Shown one piece after another: positions 21,748 through 32,521 of a stretch of DNA of 43,049 nt. The position numbers were made by a program, and so were the translations under genes. Where the stretch lies: assembly GCA_022579005.1 (NCBI GenBank), contig MU401729.1, forward strand, positions 1 through 43,049. Direction: 5' to 3'. A model generated the notes under the pieces. The model was not told where the DNA came from. It ran no database searches and saw only the letters and a program-made list of their open reading frames with translations. Source of the DNA: Poronia punctata. Taxonomy: Eukaryota > Ascomycota > Sordariomycetes > Xylariales > Xylariaceae. Each line of letters opens with the position of its first letter. Position 1 is the first letter of the stretch.

Positions 21748-24700
21748 TTGGGTTTATCAGTAAGGTGACATGCGTTGTATTATTCTCAATATTACCTCCA
21801 CCGCCCAGCGAGTCGATCTCTCTGTCGGACGCAAATAGCTTGCGGTCGAGGAAAGCGCCGGTCATTGTTCTGTGGCCTCGCTTTGCGTCCCTTGTGTTGT
21901 TCCTTCCACGCCGTGGACTCGGAACTCGAGGAAACCACCGATGAAGCCCACGAGAGGTATTGCCGACGCGGGTCAGTACGCCAACCAGTAGGCCATTGCA
22001 GAAAGGCCACCCAGGTCGTGGCCGGTGTTGCGATAGAAAGTATCTTGGTAACAAGCGGTTGTCCACAGCCGTGCGACAAGCATGCGAGCATGCGGGCAGA
22101 CTGAGAGGAACTGATGGCAGATAGGATGACTTGAGCGGAGAGAGATGAAAAGCTCATGTATAGAATCGGTGCAAAGTCGGCCAAGGAAGTTGGTGGTGAC
22201 GACAAAACGTGTCTTGCTTATTGCTCGCACTTCTGTTTCCAACCTTCCATCTGTTGGATGGCTATGCCTCTAACCTAGGGAAGCTTTGGTTCCATCCACC
22301 AGCGACTCTAAGCGATGGTAGTATACATCTCACCACCAGACATCAAGGCCAGTCAGCCGATGGGCAGACAGCCGAGGTTATCGAGGCGAGTGCCGCTTGG
22401 AAACCCTACCGAAATCATCGTCGTTCCCCGGTGCAGCTGCGATCACGTGCCCGACTCTTTTTCTACCCACAGGCTGTCTCTTCTAACCTTTGCCTCTGAG
22501 AGCAAGACACCTGCAAAAAGTCGCAATTCGTTTGTTGAGATTTGAATTTTGAACATCATTTGCCTCGCTTCAACGCTCTCTCATCATCTCTCACCCTTTA
22601 AACTCTGTGTTTAAGGGAAGAGAGTGCCAACTCTCCCTAATCTCACTAGATCAAAGTCGGTTGTTATACTCGACAAAAAAGGGAACCAAGAGATAGACAA
22701 GACAAGAGAAGAGAAGAAAAGAAAGGCGTAAACACACTCATTTAGCTCCAGAATGGACATCTGCTTAACTCTAATTCACTTGTACGTAGTCGTGACCTGA
22801 GCCCGTCTGTGTTCTCGTGATCTGTGTAGGTCAGTGCTGTCTTTACCTTTGAAAATGATGACTCGGTGACAACTCCTTATTTTCATCTCCGTGCTGATTA
22901 AGGATTAGACTAATGAAGCAATTATACGTAAATGATGGGGATAAAAGACTGGTGGCATTTGATTCTCCTACGGAGTATTCGGGGTAAAATAGCAGTATGC
23001 ATTGTGCTGATTTCCTCCTCTTCAGACTAAGACCGAGATAAGGGAAGGACAAGTTTGTATGTACATATCCATTTTAATCCCCTTACCAAGTTAAAAAGCA
23101 ACAGCAATGGTTTGGTTGGTTCGTGGCATGTTCGAATATGGTAGGTAACCCATCATTTTCACAGTTCAGTAGCGGTCTGAAAACGTCAGATGGTGGTGGG
23201 GATATTGAAAAGCATCCTTGTCCTGCAAGACACAAGTATCAGCTATCTGGTCTCAACCTCATAAGGTAATGGCAAGTAGAACTATACATGGCATGACATG
23301 TCAGGTGGAAGCAGATTAAAGACTGTCAACTGCCTTTATAAGTGACCTAATGTTGGGTTGGTGGCTGATTACCTAAGTAATCATAAGATCAATATGTATC
23401 CCGTGGATCCGTGTCTCCTTTCAAAGACGACGTGACCAAAACAAGCGATAGGTCGTGCGTAACATGCCAAGTTACGGTTACCTATTGTCGTAGCCTCTCT
23501 TCCGGACATATTCAAAGTCTATCATAAAATATTACCTGTCCGTCAATCTTTCTTTCGGCAATGGCATAAGTCCTTACTGGGTGCCAAAAATCAGCATTCT
23601 TGCTGCGCTTTTAGTCTAGGTACCTAGTAGATCCTCTAAGTTCTAACAGCAGGGCAAGTCAAGATCCAAATATGATGACTTAATAACCCGATATTTAGCA
23701 AGCCACATTCTCTTTTATCCTCTGATACTTAATCAGGGACCACCTCAGGCTTAACGCCTCGCGGGGTTACAATGCCTTGACTGGTAAACCAATTGTATCT
23801 CCCACCATCGCCTACATACTAGGTAGTCTAGGGGCTATGTGCACTGCTACTATAAGACAAGTGAGACACAATATGCCTAGCAGAATTTGTCTTGAGAGAT
23901 AGATATGCGTAGTAAAATAACATGATAATCTAGGTATCCAACACTGCAATTCTAATTTCACCTACCCAGACACTTTGACCATTGTTATCTGCGAATCGCC
24001 TTTGCTGTCTTGGTCTCATCCAGGAAAAGGCTAACGAGGGGATAAAGACTTGGCACGCAAGGTTTGCTTCTTATATAAGCCCCCTACATGGTGAAAGGAG
24101 AGTTATACTTGGATGAAACCTATCAAATTGTACCCTGGGGTGGATAGAAAAAAAGGCCGCCTCATACCTTATCGGCCACGTGCCTTCAAAGCGGCCCGTT
24201 CATATCTTGCCGACTAATCGTTGCTTGGGATCACGGGCCGCCGCTGTGCTCCCACAATGGCAGCCGTACTCGCCATCTCCTATAAGTCGTATCATCCGGT
24301 TCGACGGAAGGTGATGAAAAGCAAGGCAGGAGGTCCAGAGATCATAGGACATATAAGCTCTATGTCGGAGAGGCCTTGGCGAAAGACACATTGGTAATGA
24401 CCATGGTCTATGCGGCAAAAGTTCTCGTTATGCCAAAGCAGCCATGTCGCTATGGTTATGGCCATATGGACTCGAAACGTCCAGTCTGCTGAGCGACGAC
24501 ACATATAATAGCTGACAAACAAGCAGTGTGGCTGGTGTAGAAAGTCGAACGCATCAGCGAGCCCTGTCGAATTCCGTTCAATGAGACATCATATCAATAG
24601 TACACCATTAGAGCCACCCTCCTATGGCGACCTTTCAGAATGGTCCGAATATCAATATCTCAAATATCACGATAATGGCCGGGCAAACAACGTGGAATAA

Positions 24701-25971
24701 TACACCTTGTGTGTTTGGGCCTGTCCTGCTTTTGGATAACGGGGGGTGACAGACCGGGTGCCGTGGGTTACCAAGAAATCGTAGGCTGGATACATGATAA
24801 GTTGAAATTAAAAATAGGTAGCTGCATTGCTGTAAGAGCTGGAAACAACGACAACATAGCCAAGAATTTGTTCTAGCTCTCTGTATTCCTCTATGTGTAG
24901 AACAGGACGGATGCTTCATCAAGAGGTAGTTTATCTGGGAGACTGGGAGGTAGGCGCATACACATTACCGCAGCAACAAAGTGCCATTGATCCACTTATA
25001 CAAGTACCACTCGCAGCTTCTGAAGATCAAATGTGCAGTGGAAAGTGTCTTGGACTCTTGTGCCTGATTTCCCACCTCTAGCCGAATGTAGTCTAGCCTG
25101 GTCGGCTTTTCCAAAGTGTTTCTGTCTGCCTCCGAATCCGTCCCGTTTTAGAGCCCGCCGCCCTGAACAGGCCCCAATGGGAGAGATTTGGCATACCAAC
25201 ATACGCCGTAGCTTTGAAGGGCTTATCTGCTGTAACCACGTAGGTAATCGCCTAAAACTTGTCACGTTGTGAACGACTGCAGCCACCCTTCTGTGCCTAC
25301 TTTCCCCGAGCCTTACGTAGTCTGGTTTAGTGCTCCCCAAGCTCGGGAGTGGCCCAGAGACGCGCAAATGAACCGTGCACTTGTCAACTTTCAAGCAATT
25401 GTTAATTGATTGCTCGCCCAAACCCCACAAGTCTTGTCCCAGCTAGGAAGTGCATGTGGATCGCCAGCCCCGGTGACACTTATTTTCTTTCCCTTTAATT
25501 CAACGGGGAAAAACAAGCAACCCGCCAGCCAACCATCCAATCTTGGTAGGCTAACCAATCAGCAGGTCACCAAGTAACAAGCCAGCTCTCAGCCCTTTCT
25601 TTCCCTTTTCCCTTTAGTCTTCCTCAACGCACGTTCAATCACGAAGCTGCTGCTTGTTGGAAATTCTTATAACCGACCGAATCCATTGTTCACCGCTGTC
25701 TATTGCCCCATCGCGTACTCGGAATGCGGTAGTCGTGTCGATGCTCTCAGCTCCTTAGCCGGACTGGGATAGATTGCAAGTCTTTAGTCTAGGGGGGAAC
25801 CTGCACGCTTTGATTTTCCCCTACCAAGTTGCAAGACGGATCGAGTCGAGAGATAGCGAAGAATAGAGGAGCATCAGCAACGCAATTCTTGTGTCATTCT
25901 TCCATTCCCCCCTCCCGGCCCTGGGCCCGACTTTAACATTTTAGTTCCGGGAACTGTTCGTATTGTCCTCT
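21748..25971. other. Large intergenic region UPF1-POM1 (4.2 kb)
   Basis: No open frame above about 145 codons and none with recognisable family motifs. It contains the UPF1 3' region, a near-perfect inverted repeat at 22594-22617, a purine-rich stretch at about 22685-22730, and a pyrimidine-rich promoter-like stretch at about 25485-25625 before POM1. Several kilobases of apparently non-coding DNA upstream of a regulatory kinase could be an extended promoter, or could hide non-coding transcripts; the sequence alone does not tell. Confidence 0.5.
22594..22617. repeat. Short inverted repeat
   Basis: CCCTTTAAAC and GTTTAAGGG flank a loop of about five bases, giving a 9-bp stem with one bulged base. 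It lies about 850 bases after the UPF1 stop. Its role is unknown. Confidence 0.5.
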
Positions 25972-28900
25972 ATGAATAGAGAACAGCACTTGGTCCCTGC
26001 TGGCCCGAGACCAGCTGCGCAGTCTCCAGTTCGATCGTGCGTCACCTCCAACCCTATCCATTATCATTATATCTACACTTGTTTTCTTACTGGTCATTAC
26101 TCGTGCCACATGTTAACCTAGCTCTCAACAGCAGCAAGGAAAACATAACGCCCCATAACTCGACAGCGCTCGCTACCGCGGACGGTCCAATGTTGCATGC
26201 ATCCTCGTCCAACAACCACTCTCTGTTCTCCTTCGGTCGAAATGGAGTTCCTAGCGACGTAGACGATAGTCCAAACACTTCTTTTGATTTCTTACCATCT
26301 GTCAGTTTCGATGACCTCCAGAGCAGTCTTGAGTCCGCTTCGACAGAGTTCAAATTGACTCAATTCCCATCACCGTCTGGTCACGGGAGTATCCTGGGGG
26401 AGGCGTCTTTGTTGGAGGATAAGATGGCTGCGCAGCTCTCTCAAAACAGGGGGCCTGGGCGTCCTAGCATGCAGGCGAACAACCCAGCCAATACGTCCAC
26501 AACAAGAACGACGAGATCGGGATCAATCATCAGGAGGCCCAGCACGTCAGTTCGGCAAGTTAGCAATGGCTCAACTACGTCTGTCTCTTCAAGTATTTTG
26601 GACCCACCGACCGGGCCGGCAGCAGCTATGCGTGCCCGCCGCCAGAGTCACTATCCCCCAGTCTCGAGCACCAACATTGCAAAGCCGCCTCGCAAATCGA
26701 TTGGCCCGGGCGTCATCGATACCGACTATGGAACTAGAGGCGCAATGAAGCGACGTCCTAGCTTATTGACGACAGGGGCGGAGAGAAGTACAAGTGAAGG
26801 CCCCAGGTCTTCCGCCGAGACCATTAGTGGCGACTCGAGTGATAGTACGACAAGGCATCTTAGTGCATCGCGAACGACCAAGGCTCGCTCAATACAACCG
26901 GCGCCTAGGTTGTCGGCAAATTTCTCCACCGCCAGTGGTAGTAGCAGCAGCTTAAATCCGGAGAAAAGTCGCATGTCCACGTCCTTCCCTAAGTCGCCCA
27001 GAACAAAGGGCACTACGCTTATGTCACGGAGAGTCTCGGTCATGCCAGGTACTCACGCGAGCGGGCTTGGTGCCAGAACCATCTCGCCAACAGATGCCCA
27101 ACGAATGAGGAGAATGTCGGCTCATCCTCAGAGCCTCAATACAGTTGGAACGCCAACCCCTGTAATCGATTTACGGCCCAGCTCGCGCTCCCCATCTATG
27201 ATTCCCCGCAAAGTATCGACCCCTCCGTCTTCGTCCAGAACGACACCGGAAGTCACTACCAGGAAGTCATACAGCTCTGGTCTCTCCGTTGCTTCAAACA
27301 CTAGCCATAACACTCACAGAACGTCGACGAGTTCCATTCAACGTGTGCTTCCGCAGGGCACGCCTAGCACTAGGTTACCCCCGCCAAAAGGCCTGGGCTC
27401 GCACAACCCGCCTCCTGGGGAAGACGAGGAGGACGTCCCACCTGTCCCTGCCATTCCCAAGGCGTATGAATCTCCCAAAGATTCTCCGGCCGAACTCTCG
27501 TGGCTCGAGAAGAGAAAGTCGACTTACACACTTGAAACCAGCAGTATCCATAGTAATTCGACAGGTACCATTTCCAACCCTCCGTCACTCGAACCTCCGG
27601 TCAAGATACAGGCAACGAATTCGCGCAAGCCGGCGCCTCGAAAATCGATAGCAGGAACTTCTTCAGACGCCGACCATAAAGAAACTGCCAACCCCTCGAA
27701 AAGGCACCTGCAACCCCTTAGTCTTCCACCACTGAACCTCGGCCCCTTGAGCACTCCTACCGCTGCCAAGATTGCAGCTTTGCAAGAACACGGCACTGGG
27801 AAAGGAAAGTCGACTCCGCCGCCAACGCGGAAACAAGCCAAAACACCTACCACACCCATGACGGCTTCTAGGAGCAACTTCTTTTCGAGAAGACACTTGG
27901 ACAAGGCTGCGGCCATGCCAATGCCACGCAGTAATAGTTCGATACACCAAACTCGCTTGGACAGTCCTAGTGCGGATGACACTACTAGTTCTTCGGAATC
28001 CATGCTAGGTCCTATGAATAAGACACCGTCGCGCAAGCCTGCTGTTTCGCCGTTCCTGTCATCCTCCGCTCCTAAAGGTGGCGACACGTTTGAGAACTTG
28101 ATGGCCAAGTCTAAAACATTCGGAGACGCAAATCCTGCGTCACTGGAAAGGGTCAACGAAGCTAGGCCTGAGCAGAAGCCAATAGGACCAAGAGCCCCGA
28201 AAGTAGCGAAGCCTAAGTCGCCGCCCCCACAAAACAACGCCGAGGAGCCGCCAACGCCCTCGTCGATCAGTTCGCTGAGACGTAAGCTGAGTCTGTCCTG
28301 GAAGCGAAGCAACTCCAAAGGAAGTAATCATGTGTCGTCAAACTCGATGGACAAAGCGGCAGAAAGACAAGCACGCCAAGAGAGCATGCCCCCACCACGA
28401 ATTCCCGTCTCCGCGTCAATGAATATAAATGCTATGAAGGCCCCGAGCCCGAGTCACGCGGCCAAACCCACCGGTGGATACTTGGAATCGAGGCGTAGGA
28501 AGAGCTCTGCATCCAGCTTAAGTACGCTTGTCCAAGATAAGACACGTACAGAGGCCGGAAAGGTGCCAAAGAAGGATACAGGTAACAATAGCACGCCCTC
28601 GGAGCCGTCCCAGCTCCGGGTTTCGTCATTGCAAAAGGTGGTCCGGCCTAAGCCATCGGTTGCCTCGATCAAGAGCAACGAACCGTACACGGCCGAGTTG
28701 GATCGGGACGACCTTGTTGCTGAGGAGGAGATGAAGAAGATGGGGGCAAGGAAGAAAGAAACGGAAATTGCAGCTCGTACTCTCGATGCTCTCCGTAAGC
28801 GGGCGACGCCAAAGGAACGCGTTGGGCCCGTGGACGCTCTTCAGATCGCCATGCTGAATATCTACGAGAAAGGCGAAATCATCGACTATAACGATATCTA

Positions 28901-30284
28901 CTTCTGTGGGACGCAGAATGCGAACAAGATTGTTGGCGATTTGCACACCAGCAAGCCGAATTTCGGTTACGATGACGAACGGGGAGATTACTCGATCGTC
29001 GCTGGCGATCATCTGGCGTACCGGTACGAAATCGTGGATGTACTTGGAAAAGGCAGTTTTGGACAGGTGGTCCGATGCATCGATCATAAGACGGGAGTAC
29101 TTGTGGCTGTGAAGATCATCCGAAATAAGAAGAGGTTCCACCAGCAAGCTCTGGTCGAGGTCAACATCTTGAAAAAGCTTCGCGAGTGGGACCCCAAGAA
29201 TAAGCACAGCATGGTCAACTTCACGCACAGTTTCTACTTCCGAGGCCACCTTTGCATATCGACCGAGCTTCTCGACATGAACCTGTACGAGTTCATCAAG
29301 TCCAACTCATTCCGCGGTTTCTCTCTCAAACTCATCCGGCGTTTCACGAAACAGATGCTTAGCTCTCTCCTCATCCTCAAACAGCACAAGGTGATTCACT
29401 GTGATTTGAAGCCAGAGAACATCCTCCTCCGACATCCTCTGCACTCGGAGATCAAGGTGATCGACTTTGGCTCAAGCTGTTTCGAAAATGAAAAGGTGTA
29501 TACGTACATCCAGTCCCGGTTCTACCGATCGCCCGAGGTCATTCTAGGCATGACTTACGGCCTTCCCATTGACATGTGGAGTCTTGGTTGCATCTTGGCC
29601 GAACTATACACTGGCGTTCCGATTTTCCCCGGCGAGAATGAGCAGGAGCAGCTGGCGTGTATCATGGAGGTTTTTGGCCCGCCCGAGAAGCACCTGATCG
29701 AGAAGAGCACGAGGAAGAAGCTTTTCTTTGACTCGATGGGCAAACCTCGTCTCACCGTCTCTACCAAGGGTCGACGGCGCCGGCCCTCTTCCAAGACACT
29801 TCAGCAAGCCATCAAGTGTGACGACGAGCCCTTCTTGGACTTTCTCGCGCGCTGTCTAAGATGGGACCCGGATCGCCGCCTCAAACCGGAAGAAGCGATC
29901 CGGCACGAATTCATCACCGGACAGAAGATGGCAGTCGCTCGAACGCGCGAATCGTCTCCGATGAAACGCCATAATACGATGTCTACGCCCCGGCCACTCC
30001 CGGATCCGCCGGCGTCGACGAAGAGTAACGCTGTGTTCCGAGCTAGGGAGGCCAGCAACGCCAGTCCACAGAAGCCAGTCGGGCCAGCTAGACGCGTGTC
30101 GGGCATCAACGGGCCGACAAATGCCGGTGGGACGGGCGTGAAACGGACAAGTGCCAACAACGCAACCGTCTCCTCTACCTCGGCGAGCAACAGCAACCTA
30201 CCTCGCGTGGCCGGCCGGACGGCAAGTGGTAAACAAGACTTGGCATCGGCGGGCGCCACTGCTGCCATGAATCGCCGTGCTTAA
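25972..30284 (+). CDS. pom1: DYRK-family protein kinase, Pom1 type (cell polarity)
   Basis: Dual-specificity Tyr-regulated kinase; fission-yeast Pom1 forms cortical gradients controlling polarity and mitotic entry. My model has exon 1 at 25972-26036 (MNREQHLVPAGPRPAAQSPVRS) and exon 2 at 26132-30284, giving 1405 residues. About 940 residues of Ser/Thr/Pro/Arg-rich, probably disordered sequence lead to a DYRK-homology box (IYFCGTQNANKIVGD), then the kinase domain: GKGSFGQV at 994-1001, Lys1016, HCDLKPEN with Asp1113, DFGSS from Asp1133, the autophosphorylated YTY loop at 1145-1147 followed by IQSRFYRSPEV, and FITG closing the domain near 1290. A basic Ser/Ala-rich tail follows. The intron (26037-26131, donor GTGCGT) is open in the main frame, so reading straight through creates a false hydrophobic N-terminus starting at a GTG. 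Kinase identity is certain; Pom1 orthology is likely; exon 1 is inferred. Confidence 0.9.
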
Positions 30285-31508
30285 CGGCTTGATGTCGGAC
30301 GCATGGCCCTTTGCTCGAGCATCCGCTAGCGGCTATGACACGCGTTACGACGACGAACTATTGGGTACTTGTTCCACATGCCAACGCCCTGGGGTTTGTT
30401 CTTTAATGACTTGTGGTTTTAAAACTCTTCTTTTTCCTTTTCTTTTCTTTCGCCGTGTCAAAGACAGTATGGTATATACATTTACATCTATATATCCCTG
30501 TTGCAAGCCGGGGCCGTCCCGTAGCAACCGGGTGTTGCAGTCATAGCTAGTGCAAGGGAGAGCGGTCGTACATGTGTTGTCATACTGTTTCCCGTCATCT
30601 TTCGCCTGTTTGCACGAGGGTGTGTGGCATTCCCCAACATTGGAGAACCCAAAAGGAAGAAGTCCAACTGAAAAATGCAGGAAGTGTTAACAGCATGGAA
30701 ACTGTTACTTCTTCCCAAGGCATGTATTATAGCTCAAATAGACGCACGCTTGGATGAGCTGAGCGAATAGGGATAGCCCCCCCCGGGGGTCCTTCGGATC
30801 CGGATCTGTATTGATCCCCCGCCAGTGCAAGATTGGGGACAACGGATCCGACGGCGCTTTGTTTCCGCTCCGGTGGAGGCGCAGAACATAAAAACCTATA
30901 GATATCTGTATTCTAATACCCCGTCTGCCTGCTGAGGGATGAGGAAACCACCGAGACTAGCAAGACTCAAAGACACCAAGTTTTTAAGATGATATATTAG
31001 CTGAGACGGTTGTCGACTTTTATCAACCTTATTGAATTCTTGGATCACTCCCCTATGGACGGGTACCGAAAACAGCCTATAACAATACCGTCGTAACAGT
31101 TGAAATATATATCAATAATCTTACAATGAATAGTCTTTTGTTAACATGTGACTCTCTTCTCACTTTGTTGTTTTGTGTTTCATGTTTGCAACTACCTATA
31201 ATAAGCTCTATTAGTATAAACGTTCCTCCCATCAGAAGGAAGGCTTTGTCAACTAAGAGATGTTGGGCTCTGTCTTTAGGTATAGTGCTGCCAGCATCCA
31301 TCTATACAGTTTGTCAAGATGTCGCTCACTGTTGCAAATTCACGTATAGCCGGGGAAAGAAAGAAACACATAAGTTTCCTATATATATTCATTTATCTTT
31401 TATATTGAACATTTGGAAAACGTGAAAGAGATAATATTACTTGGTAGAAGAAACGAAAGATAATAATTATCTCATTGTCTCAGTCTCAGTCTTATCAACA
31501 CATCTTTC

Positions 31509-31532
31509 CATAGGTAGGTAGGTAGGTTATGT
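31509..31532. repeat. TAGG microsatellite
   Basis: Tandem TAGG units (ATAGGTAGGTAGGTAGG). Further copies of the same motif occur at about 32434-32452 and 42143-42161. Confidence 0.8.
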
Positions 31533-31650
31533 TACGTCTTGGATAGGTGGTGTTTGTGACGAGAATCATACTCATATGCCTCGGCTCCTAGGTTAGGATG
31601 TTGCAAAGTGGGTAGGTATATAGGTCTAACTGACTGATTAACCTATTAAA

Positions 31651-31667
31651 TGGATGGATGGATGGAT
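31651..31667. repeat. TGGA microsatellite
   Basis: About four tandem TGGA units (TGGATGGATGGATGGAT). Confidence 0.8.
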
Positions 31668-31809
31668 ATACTACTCATACCTACCTACTATTAAAAACTC
31701 CGATGTAGGTACGAGTAGAGGGCGTCTTTTATTTGTTGGATGGTATAGAATGACGTACCTAGGAAGATTAAGGTACGCGCGCCTCTCTTTTCTTTTTCTT
31801 TTTCTCTCC

Positions 31810-31827
31810 TTTTTTTTTTTTTTTTTT
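31810..31827. repeat. Poly-T tract, 18 T
   Basis: An uninterrupted run of 18 T preceded by a CT-rich stretch (TTTTCTTTTTCTTTTTCTC). Confidence 0.9.
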
Positions 31828-32062
31828 GCACGTGGATATATAAAGATACCTGCTCTTAATAACCGGGGCTTAGAAGTCTGTAGGTAAAACGCCAAATCAT
31901 GTACATCTGGATATAAGACATGTTTAACCTGTTTTTCCTATCTAGGTCACCGACCAAATTCTTCTTTTTTGTTCTAAGGCGTTTCTCTTCTTCTGCTTCT
32001 TCTACGCCACGAGAATGCGGTCGAGCACGGGATTACGATGAAAAGAAAAGAAATCTATTATG

Positions 32063-32092
32063 TTTTACTTACTTTACTTTACTTTACTTACT
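32063..32092. repeat. ACTTT/ACTT simple repeat
   Basis: Alternating TTACT and TTTACT units over about 30 bases, followed at 32104-32135 by TTTG/TTTTG-type repeats. Confidence 0.75.
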
Positions 32093-32479
32093 TGATAGAC
32101 GGGTTTATTTGTTTATTTTGTTTGTTTTGTTTTGTCAGCTATAAGTAAGCAAGTGAGCAAGCTTATACGTATATGTAAGGTAAGGTAGGTAAGAGTTTAT
32201 CCGTCCCTGTCCCTGTCCCCGTCCCTTCTTTTCCTTTCCCTTGGTTTCTTGTCTTGTCTTGTCTCGGGTATTCCAAGGTATTCTTTTTGCCACATTGTTT
32301 TCTTTCATGAGGTTTCTTTCGTTCGGTGTACAGTTTCTCTCTCCTCCCCCTCGGTGATGACAATCTGCCACATTGCATATGTATGTCAGATTCTTCCCAC
32401 CACCTTTTCTTCTTTTCAACGGTCGGTCGGTAAGTAGGTAGGTAGGTAGGTACATAGGTAATTGTCGTCTGTCGCCTTC

Positions 32480-32521
32480 CACACACACACACACTTACAC
32501 ACACACACACACACACACACA
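32480..32521. repeat. (CA)n microsatellite
   Basis: Seven CA units, a TTA interruption and then about twelve further AC units. Open frames on the minus strand across this stretch are artefacts of the repeat. Confidence 0.95.

Noticed and set aside
24285..24320. tRNA B-box-like GGTTCGA
   Set aside because: No matching A box, no acceptor stem and no cloverleaf around it.
26037..26131. Hydrophobic N-terminal segment that looks like a signal anchor on the POM1 kinase
   Set aside because: It begins at GTG rather than ATG, coincides with a GTGCGT donor, and ends at a CAG acceptor. Removing it joins a sensible upstream ATG exon, so it is intron sequence.
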